A stretch of DNA of 64,000 bases from Prevotella sp. 10(H) (GCF_000711235.1 NZ_JOMI01000003.1:558001-622000), one strand, 5' to 3'. Counted from the stretch's first letter, positions 27,183 through 35,508 are shown. Notes: generated by a model from the sequence alone, not told the origin. Made by a program: numbers and translations.

Positions 27183-27662
27183 ATGAAGATACGTGTAGGG
27201 TTTGGATACGATGTACACCGTCTTGCCGACAATCGCGACTTGTGGCTTGGAGGAGTAAAGATCGACCATACTCAGGGCCTAATGGGACATTCGGATGCGG
27301 ATGTACTGATACATGCAATATGCGATGCTTTGCTGGGCGCAGCAAATCTGCGCGATATCGGATTCCATTTTCCCGATACTGCCGGAGAATATAAGGATAT
27401 AGACAGTAAAATACTTCTTGCCAGAACGCTGGAAGTAATTACTGAAAAGGGATATGCAATAGGGAATATCGACGCTACTATTTGTGCCGAACGTCCTAAA
27501 ATGAACCCGCATATTCCGCAAATGCAAAAGATAATGGCAGAGATACTGAAAATCTCTGAAAACGATATTTCTATTAAGGCAACTACATCCGAAAAGATGG
27601 GATTTGTAGGCAGAGAAGAAGGTTTTGCCGCATATGCCGTTGCACTTATAGAAAAACAGTAA
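27183..27662 (+). CDS. ispF: 2-C-methyl-D-erythritol 2,4-cyclodiphosphate synthase
   Basis: 159 residues, full length. GFGYDVHRL and GHSDADVLIHAICDALLGAA supply the Asp/His zinc ligands, and TTSEKMGFVGREEG is the C-terminal motif. It makes the cyclic diphosphate in the MEP route to isoprenoids. It starts 6 bp after porV and is followed 19 bp later by mnmD, so the three are likely cotranscribed. Confidence 0.97.
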   Translation: MKIRVGFGYDVHRLADNRDLWLGGVKIDHTQGLMGHSDADVLIHAICDALLGAANLRDIGFHFPDTAGEYKDIDSKILLARTLEVITEKGYAIGNIDATICAERPKMNPHIPQMQKIMAEILKISENDISIKATTSEKMGFVGREEGFAAYAVALIEKQ

Positions 27663-27681
27663 TAGTTAAACACAGTGTAAG

Positions 27682-28359
27682 ATGAGTGTGAAACCTGTAA
27701 TAGAGTTAACAGCTGACGGGTCTCACACTCTTTTTATTCCCGAACTCGACGAGCACTACCATTCGGTAAACGGCGCCGTACAGGAATCTACCCATGTATT
27801 TATTGAAGCAGGACTGAAACATTGCCTGAAAGATAAAATTCATATTTTCGAAGTAGGCTTCGGTACAGGATTGAATGCTTTTCTTACTTTATCAGCAACC
27901 CGAAATTTATCAAAGAAAATATACTACACTGCTATTGAAGCCTATCCTTTGGCGGAGGCTGTCATAAGTCAATTGAATTATGCGAATTCCTGCAATCCCC
28001 AAGAAAAGGAATTATATCATAAATTACATTCAGCCGATTGGAATAAAGAAATTGAAATAACGGATAATTTTTATTTAAAAAAAATACAGTCTGATTTTAC
28101 AAATTTCGATTTCAAAAAAATAACCGATAAAATCGATCTGATTTACTTCGATGCATTCGCACCCGACAAACAACCGGATATGTGGACGCAGGAAATTTTC
28201 GATAAACTTTACACTGTTTCTGCCGATGATTGCATACTGGTTACATATTGCGCAAAAGGTGTTGTACGACGGATGATGCAGCATCCAGGATATTCAACAG
28301 AACGCTTGCCCGGCCCTCCTGGAAAGAGAGAAATGCTGCGGGCAGTGAAACATACATGA
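27682..28359 (+). CDS. mnmD: tRNA mnm5s2U34 methyltransferase MnmD-like
   Basis: 225 residues matching the methyltransferase half of MnmC alone: FEVGFGTGLNAFLTLSAT is the SAM-binding loop and DLIYFDAFAPDKQPDMWT the catalytic-site motif; the C-terminus ends PGPPGKREMLRA. No FAD oxidase half follows, as is usual in Bacteroidota and Gram-positives. It methylates the nm5 group at the tRNA wobble uridine. Part of the porV-ispF-mnmD run. Confidence 0.9.
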   Translation: MSVKPVIELTADGSHTLFIPELDEHYHSVNGAVQESTHVFIEAGLKHCLKDKIHIFEVGFGTGLNAFLTLSATRNLSKKIYYTAIEAYPLAEAVISQLNYANSCNPQEKELYHKLHSADWNKEIEITDNFYLKKIQSDFTNFDFKKITDKIDLIYFDAFAPDKQPDMWTQEIFDKLYTVSADDCILVTYCAKGVVRRMMQHPGYSTERLPGPPGKREMLRAVKHT

Positions 28360-28412
28360 TGTTATTTACCGTTAAGCTTTTCCAGCCTTTTTCCCATCTT
28401 ATAAAAGTTGTC

Positions 28413-28420
28413 TATCTTTG
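28413..28420 (+). promoter_or_regulatory. Promoter -7 box for the dihydrouridine synthase
   Basis: TATCTTTG, 20 bases before the ATG at 28441. It supports that start over the longer open frame from a TTG at 28408. Confidence 0.55.
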
Positions 28421-28440
28421 CACTTCGAATTAAGATAAAA

Positions 28441-29424
28441 ATGAAAATAGGCAATATAAACTTCCCTGAAAATCCGGTATTTCTTGCACCTATGGAGGAT
28501 GTGACGGATATGGGATTCCGGCTGATGTGTAAACGCTTCGGTGCAGATATGGTATATACAGAATTTGTATCGAGTGATGCGCTTATACGCCATGTGAACA
28601 AGACAAAGGCAAAGCTGACTATCAGTGACGAAGAACGTCCTGTAGCCATTCAAATATACGGGCGTGAAGTGGAAGCAATGGTAGAGGCCGCAAAAATATG
28701 TGAAGAAGCCAATCCTGACATACTGGATATAAATTTCGGCTGTCCCGTAAAAAAGGTAGCAGGGAAAGGAGCCGGTTCGGGTATGATGAGGACACCCGAC
28801 TTAATGGTGGAAATAACGAAGGCTGTTGTAAATGCTGTGAAAATTCCGGTGACAGTAAAGACTCGCTTAGGCTGGGATAATGATTCTAAAATCATTTTTG
28901 AACTGGCAGAACGATTACAGGATACAGGTATACAGGCTTTGACAATTCACGGACGTACCCGTTCGCAGATGTATACGGGAGAGGCTGACTGGTCATTGAT
29001 AGCCGCTGTGAAAAATAATCCGCGAATGCACATACCTATTATTGGCAACGGTGATGTAACAACGCCCGAGATATGTAAAAGGCGTTTCGAAGAAACAGGT
29101 GTAGATGCTATAATGATAGGGCGGGGGAGTATCGGCTGTCCGTGGATATTTCAGGATATAAAGTCATACATTTCTAAGGGTGAAGTGCCTGTTAAAAAAG
29201 AGTTTACATGGTATGTCGATATTCTCAAAGAGTTGATCAATAAAAATATAGCCCATTCGGGTGAACGTGGCGGCATTATACATAGCCGCCGTCATTTGGC
29301 TGCAAGCCCTTTGTTTAAAGGTATCCCCGATTTTAAGAAGACGCGAGTAGCTATGCTTCGTGCAGATTCGGTCGAAGAACTATTTTCAATTATTGATAGT
29401 ATACCTGTTCAGTTTGATATATAA
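28441..29424 (+). CDS. tRNA-dihydrouridine synthase (Dus/NifR3 family)
   Basis: 327 residues from the ATG at 28441. FLAPMEDVTDMGFRLMCKRF is the Dus N-terminus, NFGCPVKKVAGKGAGSG has the catalytic Cys, and LTIHGRTRSQMYTGEADW and GNGDVTTPE bind FMN. It reduces uridine to dihydrouridine in tRNA, using FMN and NADPH. Sequence is closest to the DusB/NifR3 branch, but the modified position is not proved. Monocistronic, with a promoter box directly upstream and cysS 39 bp downstream having its own. Confidence 0.93.
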   Translation: MKIGNINFPENPVFLAPMEDVTDMGFRLMCKRFGADMVYTEFVSSDALIRHVNKTKAKLTISDEERPVAIQIYGREVEAMVEAAKICEEANPDILDINFGCPVKKVAGKGAGSGMMRTPDLMVEITKAVVNAVKIPVTVKTRLGWDNDSKIIFELAERLQDTGIQALTIHGRTRSQMYTGEADWSLIAAVKNNPRMHIPIIGNGDVTTPEICKRRFEETGVDAIMIGRGSIGCPWIFQDIKSYISKGEVPVKKEFTWYVDILKELINKNIAHSGERGGIIHSRRHLAASPLFKGIPDFKKTRVAMLRADSVEELFSIIDSIPVQFDI

Positions 29425-29429
29425 TTTCG

Positions 29430-29437
29430 TATTTTTG
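29430..29437 (+). promoter_or_regulatory. Promoter -7 box for cysS
   Basis: TATTTTTG, 26 bases before the ATG at 29464. Confidence 0.5.
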
Positions 29438-29463
29438 TACCTCTAAAAAATTACACTCCGATC

Positions 29464-30933
29464 ATGGAACAGAAACTATCGATTTACAATACACTTACAC
29501 GCACAAAAGAAGTTTTTGAACCGCTGCATGCTCCTCACGTGGGAATGTATGTCTGCGGTCCTACAGTATATAGCGATGCCCATCTGGGGCATGCCCGTCA
29601 TGGCGTAACCTTTGATTTATTGTTCAGATACCTGCAGCATATCGGTTACAAAGTGAGATATGTAAGAAATATAACGGATGTAGGTCATCTCGAAAATGAA
29701 GAAGGAAGCGGAGAGGATAAGATATCTAAAAAAGCACGTCTCGAACAGCTTGAGCCTATGGAAGTCGTGCAGTACTACAGCAACCGTTACCATAAGGTGA
29801 TGAACGACCTGAATACATTACCGCCGTCTATCGAGCCGCATGCATCGGGGCATATTATCGAACAGATAGAATCCATAAACGAAATACTGAAAAACGGCTA
29901 TGCATACGAAAGTAACGGTTCGGTTTATTTCGATGTAGAGAAGTACAATAAGGATTACGATTATGGTATCCTTTCGCACCGCAACATAGAGGAAATGCTG
30001 AATACTACCCGTGAACTCGACGGACAGGATGAAAAGCGCAGTAAAGTCGATTTTGCCCTATGGAAAAAGGCATCTCCCGAGCATATTATGCGCTGGCCTT
30101 CACCGTGGAGTGTGGGTTTTCCCGGCTGGCATCTCGAATGTTCTACAATGAGTATCAAATATCTGGGAAAAGAATTTGATATTCACGGCGGAGGGTTAGA
30201 CCTTATGTTTCCTCACCATGAATGCGAGATAGCTCAGAATACTGCTATGGAAAAGCATCAGGTGGTAAAATACTGGATGCACAACAATATGATTACTATT
30301 GGAGGCCAGAAAATGGCACGTTCACTGGGTAATTTCATCACTTTAGAACAATTGTTTGCGGGTGAGCACGAACTGTTGGAGAAAGCATACAGCCCGATGG
30401 TTGTCCGCTTCTTCATTTTGCAGGCGCACTACCGAAGTACTGTCGATTTCAGCAATGAGGCATTACAAGCAGCAGAAAAGAGCCTTTCGCGTTTGCTTGA
30501 ATCATACAGCCGCTTGGATAAATTAATTGTATCGGAAACATCCACAGTAGATATAAAAGATATTCGTCAGAAAAGCTATGATGCCCTCAATGACGATCTG
30601 AATTCGGCTATCGTTATTGCTCATCTTTGCGAAGCCAGTACAACGATCAATTCGGCTATTGCAGGTAATATATCTCTGACAAAGGAAGATGTTGCCGAAT
30701 TAAAGGATTTGTTCGATACATTCCTATTCTCGATACTTGGTATCCGTAACGAAACTGCTTCGGCAGGAAATAATGAAGCGTTTGGAAAAGCTGTAGACCT
30801 GTTACTCGATATCCGCCAAAAGGCTAAAGAGAATAAGGATTGGGCTACTTCCGACCAGATACGCAACGAACTGGCTAAAGCCGGATTTGAAATAAAAGAC
30901 GGCAAAGACGGTGCAGAGTGGAAACTGAAGTAA
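29464..30933 (+). CDS. cysS: Cysteinyl-tRNA synthetase
   Basis: 489 residues. [19 protein letters not shown] gives the zinc-ligand Cys and the HIGH-like [14 protein letters not shown] and [17 protein letters not shown] provide further zinc and site residues; [10 protein letters not shown] is the KMSKS loop with Ala at the third place. The C-terminal helical anticodon-binding part (about 370-489) is intact. It charges tRNA-Cys in the cytosol. A terminator follows. Confidence 0.97.
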   Translation: MEQKLSIYNTLTRTKEVFEPLHAPHVGMYVCGPTVYSDAHLGHARHGVTFDLLFRYLQHIGYKVRYVRNITDVGHLENEEGSGEDKISKKARLEQLEPMEVVQYYSNRYHKVMNDLNTLPPSIEPHASGHIIEQIESINEILKNGYAYESNGSVYFDVEKYNKDYDYGILSHRNIEEMLNTTRELDGQDEKRSKVDFALWKKASPEHIMRWPSPWSVGFPGWHLECSTMSIKYLGKEFDIHGGGLDLMFPHHECEIAQNTAMEKHQVVKYWMHNNMITIGGQKMARSLGNFITLEQLFAGEHELLEKAYSPMVVRFFILQAHYRSTVDFSNEALQAAEKSLSRLLESYSRLDKLIVSETSTVDIKDIRQKSYDALNDDLNSAIVIAHLCEASTTINSAIAGNISLTKEDVAELKDLFDTFLFSILGIRNETASAGNNEAFGKAVDLLLDIRQKAKENKDWATSDQIRNELAKAGFEIKDGKDGAEWKLK

Positions 30934-30954
30934 AAAAACTGATATAGTTAATGG

Positions 30955-30991
30955 GCGGAAGGATATTACATTATCTTTCCGCTCTGTTTTT
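30955..30991 (+). terminator. Intrinsic terminator after cysS
   Basis: 11-bp arms GCGGAAGGATA / TATCTTTCCGC (one G-U) with a 6-nt loop, then TCTGTTTTT. Confidence 0.85.
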
Positions 30992-31074
30992 GTTACCTTT
31001 GTTGGATAGCTGGAATTGAACCTTCTTTATGTTATTCTGTTCATAATACATACACATATAAATTATATAATGAT

Positions 31075-31839
31075 ATGATTATTACGATGTCGCCTGCCAA
31101 ACTTCAGGACTTTAAGTCGTCCGTATCGGTAAAGAAATCAACAACACCGCTATATGCAAAGGAAGCCAAAGAATTATATGAATCGATGGAAAGGCTGTCC
31201 GCTTCGGAAATATCATCACTGATGAGTATCAATCCGCAACTGGCTCACGATGTATATCAGTATATACATGCATACCCATTGGCTAAAACACCTCAACGTC
31301 AGGCAGCTTTGGCTTATAACGGTATATCATATCAGGGACTGGATGCAAAGACATTTTCGGATAAGGACTGGGAGTTTGCACAGAAGCATCTCATTCATGT
31401 ATCGGGCCTTTACGGAGTGCTTCGCCCATTGGATCTGATTAAACCGTACCGCTTGGAAATGCAGATACCATGGCCTAATGACAAAGGCAAAGATTTATAT
31501 GCTTTCTGGTCGGATACGATAAGCAAATATCTGGCTAAGCAAATGAGTGCAGACGATAACGTATGGATTAATCTTGCCTCAAAAGAATATGCAAAGGCTG
31601 TAAACCGTAAATTATTACCAAAAGGATATAAAGTAATAACGCCCATATTCAAACAGCAAACCGATAATGGCGGTTATAAACAAATCGTAGTATACGCCAA
31701 GAAAGCGCGCGGTATGATGACCCGCTTTATCATTCAGAATCAGATAAAGGATGTTGAGCATCTGAAAGGATTCGATACCGAAGGTTATGTGTTTGCACCT
31801 CAGCTTTCGGACGATAAAGAATGGGTATTTATAAGATAA
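31075..31839 (+). CDS. yaaA: Peroxide stress protein YaaA (DUF328/UPF0246)
   Basis: 254 residues, the normal YaaA length. MSPAKLQDFKS at the start, ALAYNGISYQGLDAKTFSD, VLRPLDLIKPYRLEMQ and YAKKARGMMTRFIIQNQ are family motifs. In E. coli YaaA lowers intracellular iron and limits oxidative DNA damage; it has a DNA-binding fold. The role here is inferred from the family. Stands alone between cysS and gpmA. Confidence 0.93.
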   Translation: MIITMSPAKLQDFKSSVSVKKSTTPLYAKEAKELYESMERLSASEISSLMSINPQLAHDVYQYIHAYPLAKTPQRQAALAYNGISYQGLDAKTFSDKDWEFAQKHLIHVSGLYGVLRPLDLIKPYRLEMQIPWPNDKGKDLYAFWSDTISKYLAKQMSADDNVWINLASKEYAKAVNRKLLPKGYKVITPIFKQQTDNGGYKQIVVYAKKARGMMTRFIIQNQIKDVEHLKGFDTEGYVFAPQLSDDKEWVFIR

Positions 31840-31864
31840 AGCTATTTCTATTTTACACGAAAAT

Positions 31865-31892
31865 CTTATAAGCCGTGGCTTGTAACTTGTCA
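31865..31892. repeat. Heptamer repeat upstream of gpmA
   Basis: Four 7-bp units (CTTATAA, GCCGTGG, CTTGTAA, CTTGTCA) lie just before the gpmA promoter box. Confidence 0.5.
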
Positions 31893-31902
31893 CTATTTTA
31901 AA

Positions 31903-31910
31903 TAACTTTG
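31903..31910 (+). promoter_or_regulatory. Promoter -7 box for gpmA
   Basis: TAACTTTG, 38 bases before the ATG at 31949. Confidence 0.5.
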
Positions 31911-31948
31911 CGCTGCGAGAAAAATCACAATTAAAAATAAAAAATAAG

Positions 31949-32695
31949 ATGAAAAAAGTAGTATTGATTCGCCATGGTGAAAGCGTTTGGAATAAAGAAA
32001 ACCGCTTTACAGGATGGACAAACGTAGACTTGTCGGAAAAAGGAGTAGAAGAAGCAACAAAAGCCGGAAAACTATTGAAAGAAGAAGGCTTTAAATTTAC
32101 ACTGGCTTATACTTCTTATCTGAAAAGAGCGGTAAAGACATTGAATAACATCCTTGACCAGATGGATCTTGACTGGATTCCGGTTGAAAAAACATGGCGG
32201 TTGAATGAAAAGCATTACGGTATGCTTCAAGGCTTGAACAAGGCCGAAACTGCTGAAAAATACGGCGACGAACAAGTATTGGTTTGGAGAAGAAGCTACG
32301 ACGTGCCGCCTGCACCGCTAGATCCTAGTGACGAGCGTTCTGCTTCGCAAGATCCACGTTATGCATGCGTGCCTAAAGCATATATCCCTGAAACAGAAGC
32401 ATTGAAAGAAACAGTAGAGCGTATTCTTCCTTACTGGATGGAAGTTATATATCCGTCGTTGATGTGCCATGATGAAATCATTGTTGCTGCTCACGGAAAC
32501 AGTCTTCGCGGTATCATTAAGTATCTGAAAGGAATTTCTGATGAAGATATCGTAAGTTTGAACCTGCCTACTGCAGTACCTTATGTTTTCGAGTTCGACG
32601 ATGATTTAAACCTTGTAAAAGATTATTTCCTCGGCGATCCTGAAGAAATCAAAAAACTGATGGATGCCGTTGCTAATCAGGGCAAAAAGAAATAA
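31949..32695 (+). CDS. gpmA: 2,3-bisphosphoglycerate-dependent phosphoglycerate mutase
   Basis: 248 residues, normal length. [18 protein letters not shown] contains the RHG phosphohistidine, [27 protein letters not shown] the substrate loop, and [17 protein letters not shown] the second active-site His. It interconverts 3- and 2-phosphoglycerate in glycolysis and gluconeogenesis. Own promoter and own terminator. Confidence 0.97.
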   Translation: MKKVVLIRHGESVWNKENRFTGWTNVDLSEKGVEEATKAGKLLKEEGFKFTLAYTSYLKRAVKTLNNILDQMDLDWIPVEKTWRLNEKHYGMLQGLNKAETAEKYGDEQVLVWRRSYDVPPAPLDPSDERSASQDPRYACVPKAYIPETEALKETVERILPYWMEVIYPSLMCHDEIIVAAHGNSLRGIIKYLKGISDEDIVSLNLPTAVPYVFEFDDDLNLVKDYFLGDPEEIKKLMDAVANQGKKK

Positions 32696-32715
32696 ATAAC
32701 CCAATATAACAGAAG

Positions 32716-32752
32716 AGAGCATATATCTAAAAAATATATGCTCTTTATTTTT
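32716..32752 (+). terminator. Intrinsic terminator after gpmA
   Basis: 11-bp arms AGAGCATATAT / ATATATGCTCT with a 7-nt loop, then TTTATTTTTT. Confidence 0.9.
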
Positions 32753-32783
32753 TATAAAGCTAGGAAAATAAAAACAAAACGAT

Positions 32784-32791
32784 TATCTTTG
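32784..32791 (+). promoter_or_regulatory. Promoter -7 box for rplY
   Basis: TATCTTTG, 80 bases before the ATG at 32872, leaving a leader of about 75 nt with no clear structure. Confidence 0.5.
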
Positions 32792-32871
32792 CACCGCTTT
32801 TATAAGCCCGTACGTGTGATGGGAATGAGGAAGCAATCCTTAATTTGAGTAACACATTTTAAAATTAAAAA

Positions 32872-33453
32872 ATGAAAACATTTGAACTAAAAGGCGAAGT
32901 AAGAACAGACCTTGGCAAAAAAGCAACTAAAGCTTTCCGTAAAGAAGACAAAATCCCTGCTGTAATTTATGGCGGAGAAAAAGCTGACGCAGCTATTCAC
33001 TTCGTTGTCACAAACAGCGATGTGCGTAAATTGATCTATACTCCTGAAATTTTCCTGGTAGACCTTGCTGTAGGAAAAGACAGTTATAAAGCAATATTGA
33101 AAGATGTTCAGGTGCATCCTGTAACAGACGAAATACTTCATCTGGACTTTCTTCATGTATTCGAAAGCAAACCTATCGTTATCGATGTACCGGTTGTGCT
33201 TGACGGACTTGCAGAAGGTGTGAAGGCAGGGGGTAAGCTTTCTCTCGACCTGCGTAAACTGAAAGTAAGGGCTAACTACGATAAAGTTCCTGAAAAAGTA
33301 CATATCGATGTTACAAATCTTGCTCTTGGTAAATCTGTACAGGTAGGTGAACTTCATTTCGAAGGTCTTGAACTGCTGAATGCTAAAAATGCAGTAGTTT
33401 GCCGCGTACAGTTGACTCGTGCAGCAAGAGGTCTTGCAGCTAAGAACGGCTAA
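32872..33453 (+). CDS. rplY: 50S ribosomal protein L25/general stress protein Ctc
   Basis: 193 residues: an N-terminal L25 domain (about 1-92; RTDLGKKATKAFRKEDKIPA, VQVHPVTDEILHLDFLHV) that binds 5S rRNA and a C-terminal TL5/Ctc beta-domain (about 95-180; KPIVIDVPVVLDGLAEGVK). This two-domain form is usual in Bacteroidota. It leads the rplY-pth-S4 run. Heptamer repeats fill the gap to pth. Confidence 0.95.
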   Translation: MKTFELKGEVRTDLGKKATKAFRKEDKIPAVIYGGEKADAAIHFVVTNSDVRKLIYTPEIFLVDLAVGKDSYKAILKDVQVHPVTDEILHLDFLHVFESKPIVIDVPVVLDGLAEGVKAGGKLSLDLRKLKVRANYDKVPEKVHIDVTNLALGKSVQVGELHFEGLELLNAKNAVVCRVQLTRAARGLAAKNG

Positions 33454-33455
33454 TA

Positions 33456-33531
33456 TTAATTATGAATAATGAGTTATGAATTATAAGTGTTCGAAAACTC
33501 TTGTAACTTGTAACCCGTAACTCGTAACTAA
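33456..33531. repeat. Heptamer repeat between rplY and pth
   Basis: First half ATTATGA/ATAATGA/GTTATGA/ATTATAA, second half CTTGTAA/CTTGTAA/CCCGTAA/CTCGTAA. It runs up to the pth start codon (CTAAAATG). Confidence 0.65.
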
Positions 33532-33532
33532 A

Positions 33533-34096
33533 ATGAAATATTTGATTGTCGGCTTGGGCAATATTGGTAGAGAATACGAATATACCCGCCACAATGTAGG
33601 ATTCAGAGTATTGGACGCTTTAGTTAAAGCGTCCAATACTGTTTTTGCAGACAGGCGATATGGCTTTGTTGCCGAAATGAAGGTAAAGGGGCGTATGCTT
33701 ATTCTGCTCAAGCCGTCTACATATATGAATCTCAGCGGTAATGCAGTCCGTTACTGGTTAAATAAAGAAAATATTCCGATCGAAAATATGCTTGTTGTTG
33801 TCGACGATCTGGCTCTGCCATTCGGTACATTACGGCTCAAAGGTAAGGGTAGTGATGCCGGTCACAATGGGCTTAAGCATATACAGACAATTCTGAGCAC
33901 ACAGGAATATGCGCGTTTGCGCTTTGGCATAGGAAGCGATTTTCCCAGAGGAGGACAGGTAGATTATGTGCTGGATGATTTTTCGGATGAAGAAGAAAAA
34001 GAGCTTCCTGCCAAGTTGGAAACCTGCGGAGAAATAATAAAGAGTTTTTGTCTTGCAGGCATACAAAACACCATGAATCAATATAACAATAAATAG
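33533..34096 (+). CDS. pth: Peptidyl-tRNA hydrolase
   Basis: 187 residues. [20 protein letters not shown] contains the conserved Asn and catalytic His, [15 protein letters not shown] and [18 protein letters not shown] the Asp and [12 protein letters not shown] the end site. It frees tRNA from stalled peptidyl-tRNA in the cytosol. Codons 25-36 ([10 protein letters not shown], conserved in the family) are written as a 34-base near-perfect palindrome followed by five T, so the message contains a terminator-like hairpin. Confidence 0.96.
   Translation: MKYLIVGLGNIGREYEYTRHNVGFRVLDALVKASNTVFADRRYGFVAEMKVKGRMLILLKPSTYMNLSGNAVRYWLNKENIPIENMLVVVDDLALPFGTLRLKGKGSDAGHNGLKHIQTILSTQEYARLRFGIGSDFPRGGQVDYVLDDFSDEEEKELPAKLETCGEIIKSFCLAGIQNTMNQYNNK
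33607..33646 (+). promoter_or_regulatory. Terminator-like inverted repeat inside pth
   Basis: Arms AGTATTGGACGCTTTA (33607-33622) and TAAAGCGTCCAATACT (33625-33640) are perfect complements with a 2-base centre, followed by GTTTTTG. It lies in coding sequence, so either chance or an attenuator. Confidence 0.4.
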
Positions 34097-34169
34097 CTGA
34101 TAGCTTATAGCTGTTAGCTTTTATTCTTGTAACTCGTATCTGCCCGCAGGGCGAAGTAACTTGTAACTA
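34094..34169. repeat. Heptamer repeat with GC-rich insert, upstream of the S4 gene
   Basis: TAGCTGA/TAGCTTA/TAGCTGT/TAGCTTT units, then CTTGTAA/CTCGTAT, a 21-base insert (34140-34160) with the mini-hairpin GCCC-GCA-GGGC, then CTTGTAA. The insert is shared (18 of 21 bases) with 58558-58578. Confidence 0.7.
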
Positions 34170-34173
34170 AAAT

Positions 34174-34599
34174 ATGAAAGAACCAAAGAATGAAGTGCGG
34201 ATAGATAAATGGCTTTGGGCAGTACGGCTGTTTAAAACGCGGTCCATTGCTATAGAAGCCTGCAAGAAAGGACGCATAACCATTAAGGGGGTAATTGTAA
34301 AGCCGTCACGGACGATTAAAGTTGGTGATGTGATTGAAGTGCGCCGTGCTCCTGTAACATATTCGTTCGAGGTGCTTGCCTTATCCGAAAACAGAATGGG
34401 AGCGAAGCTTGTTCCTGAATTTATGCGGGATGTAACACCACCGTCGCAATTGGAAATACTGGAAATGTCAAAGATGTCCGGTTTTGTCGACAGGGCGCGT
34501 GGTACGGGTCGACCGACCAAGAAAGACCGCAGGGAACTGGAGCAGTTTACAGACGATTATTCTTTTTTCGATGACTGGGATCTGGAGGAAGAAGATTGA
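34174..34599 (+). CDS. S4-domain RNA-binding protein, Hsp15 (HslR)-like
   Basis: 141 residues. About 8-70 is an S4 domain (VRIDKWLWAVRLFKTRSIAI, ACKKGRITIKGVIVKPSRTI) as in Hsp15, which binds 50S subunits carrying stalled nascent chains. The C-terminus is charged and acidic (FFDDWDLEEED). It follows pth after a heptamer repeat that ends 4 bases before the ATG; linkage with Pth, which also rescues stalled peptidyl-tRNA, is sensible. A terminator follows. Confidence 0.88.
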   Translation: MKEPKNEVRIDKWLWAVRLFKTRSIAIEACKKGRITIKGVIVKPSRTIKVGDVIEVRRAPVTYSFEVLALSENRMGAKLVPEFMRDVTPPSQLEILEMSKMSGFVDRARGTGRPTKKDRRELEQFTDDYSFFDDWDLEEED

Positions 34600-34607
34600 A
34601 ATACGAG

Positions 34608-34641
34608 ATAAGGATGAAGTTAATTTCATCCTTATTTTTTT
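34608..34641 (+). terminator. Intrinsic terminator after the S4 gene
   Basis: 11-bp arms ATAAGGATGAA / TTCATCCTTAT with a 6-nt loop, then a T run. Confidence 0.92.
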
Positions 34642-34692
34642 ATTCTGTTAATAACTTCCTGGCAAAATAGTATGACGTTTTCTTTAATTCTA

Positions 34693-34700
34693 TATCTTTG
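34693..34700 (+). promoter_or_regulatory. Promoter -7 box for the second cobalamin riboswitch
   Basis: TATCTTTG, just before the riboswitch. Confidence 0.55.
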
Positions 34701-34705
34701 TTTTT

Positions 34706-34884
34706 AGTTTGGTGTCACAAATCTGCATGCCGGATAAGTGATGAAAAGGGAATCAGGTGAAAGTCCTGAACAGTCGCGCTGCTGTAAGCTCCGATAAGCG
34801 TTTGTGCAAATCCTCAAGCCACTGTTTCGATATCTTAGAAGCGGGAAGGTAGTACAAAACGGGAGTAAGTCAGAAGACCTGCCA
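34706..34884 (+). ncRNA. Cobalamin riboswitch upstream of the CWC-type gene
   Basis: In order: GGGAATCAGGTGAAAGTCC, TGAACAGTCGCGCTGCTG, TAAGCTCCGA, the B12 box AGCCACTG, GCGGGAAGG, and the end AGTCAGAAGACCTGCC. The aptamer core is complete. About 145 bases separate it from the ATG at 35029. No strong terminator follows; a weak hairpin CGAATTATTATTCG lies in between. Confidence 0.93.
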
Positions 34885-35028
34885 ATATAACATTTTCATC
34901 TTTCGCGAAAAAGGATTGAAAACACGAATTATTATTCGTAAATATTAAATCGGTGATTATTAAGATGGGCTGTGTTTTTAGAAAACATAATTCATTCTGT
35001 AATTGCAAAATTATCAGAATTAAAAGTA

Positions 35029-35256
35029 ATGGAAAAGATATGTGGCAAATGTGCTGCTGTATTTGTTTGCAGGCAGGATAAAGTAGAATTGTGTCATTGC
35101 AGCAAGATAAAACTCAGGGAAGGAATAAGACAGTATATAAAAGAAAATTATGCTAATTGCTTATGCTCTAAATGCCTGGAAGAAACAAATAATAATTTTT
35201 ATCCATTAGATGTAAATCCGGAATTTTTGAATAAGAATAAAATAAATGAATTGTAA
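35029..35256 (+). CDS. Small cysteine-rich protein, CWC family-like, cobalamin-controlled
   Basis: 75 residues from the ATG at 35029, which puts the first Cys at position 5 as in the family; an in-frame GTG at 34972 would add 19 residues. Eight Cys at 5, 8, 14, 22, 24, 44, 46 and 49 (CGKCAAVFVC, LCHCSK, CLCSKCL) match the Cys_rich_CWC pattern with CHC in place of CWC, and suggest a bound metal. No signal peptide. It is the only gene behind the riboswitch, so it should be made when cobalamin is scarce. Function unknown. Confidence 0.75.
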   Translation: MEKICGKCAAVFVCRQDKVELCHCSKIKLREGIRQYIKENYANCLCSKCLEETNNNFYPLDVNPEFLNKNKINEL

Positions 35257-35354
35257 TGAACTATAAAACAACTGAATAGCAAAAACTTGTTTTTAATTTA
35301 CAATTTATTATAAAATTAGTCATTAATTCGTTTAATTGTATAGGTAAGTTTCCT

Positions 35355-35362
35355 TAAATTTG
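35355..35362 (+). promoter_or_regulatory. Promoter -7 box for the P-loop gene
   Basis: TAAATTTG; would start RNA near 35369 and give a leader of about 140 nt to the ATG at 35509. Confidence 0.45.
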
Positions 35363-35378
35363 AAGTTAGAAAAACATC

Positions 35379-35449
35379 CCTGCTACGTACGATTGAGGCA
35401 GGTTGTATCGGTTTATAATCTCCTGTTTGTGTATAAAAACAAGCGGGAG
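35379..35449 (+). promoter_or_regulatory. Structured leader with two hairpins
   Basis: First stem CCTGC / GCAGG (35379-35402, 14-nt loop). Second stem CTCCTGTTTGT / ACAAGCGGGAG (35420-35449, 11 bp with two G-U). No T-run follows, so it is not a plain terminator. Confidence 0.4.
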
Positions 35450-35508
35450 GTTGTAGACTGAAAAGTATGCAGATAAATAGAAAAATAATAATAATAAACA
35501 AATCAAAC

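Noticed and set aside
33456-34169. Heptamer repeats as a CRISPR array
   Set aside because: Units are 7 bp, contiguous and without spacers; no cas gene is near.
34972-35028. GTG start that lengthens the CWC-type protein by 19 residues
   Set aside because: Family members begin close to the first Cys; the ATG at 35029 fits and the added residues look like leader.
34965-35081. A 38-codon ATG frame (MGCVFRKHNSFCNC...) overlapping the CWC-type gene
   Set aside because: Cys-rich by chance overlap with the AT/TG-rich sequence; it has no family pattern and the in-frame CWC reading explains the Cys content better.
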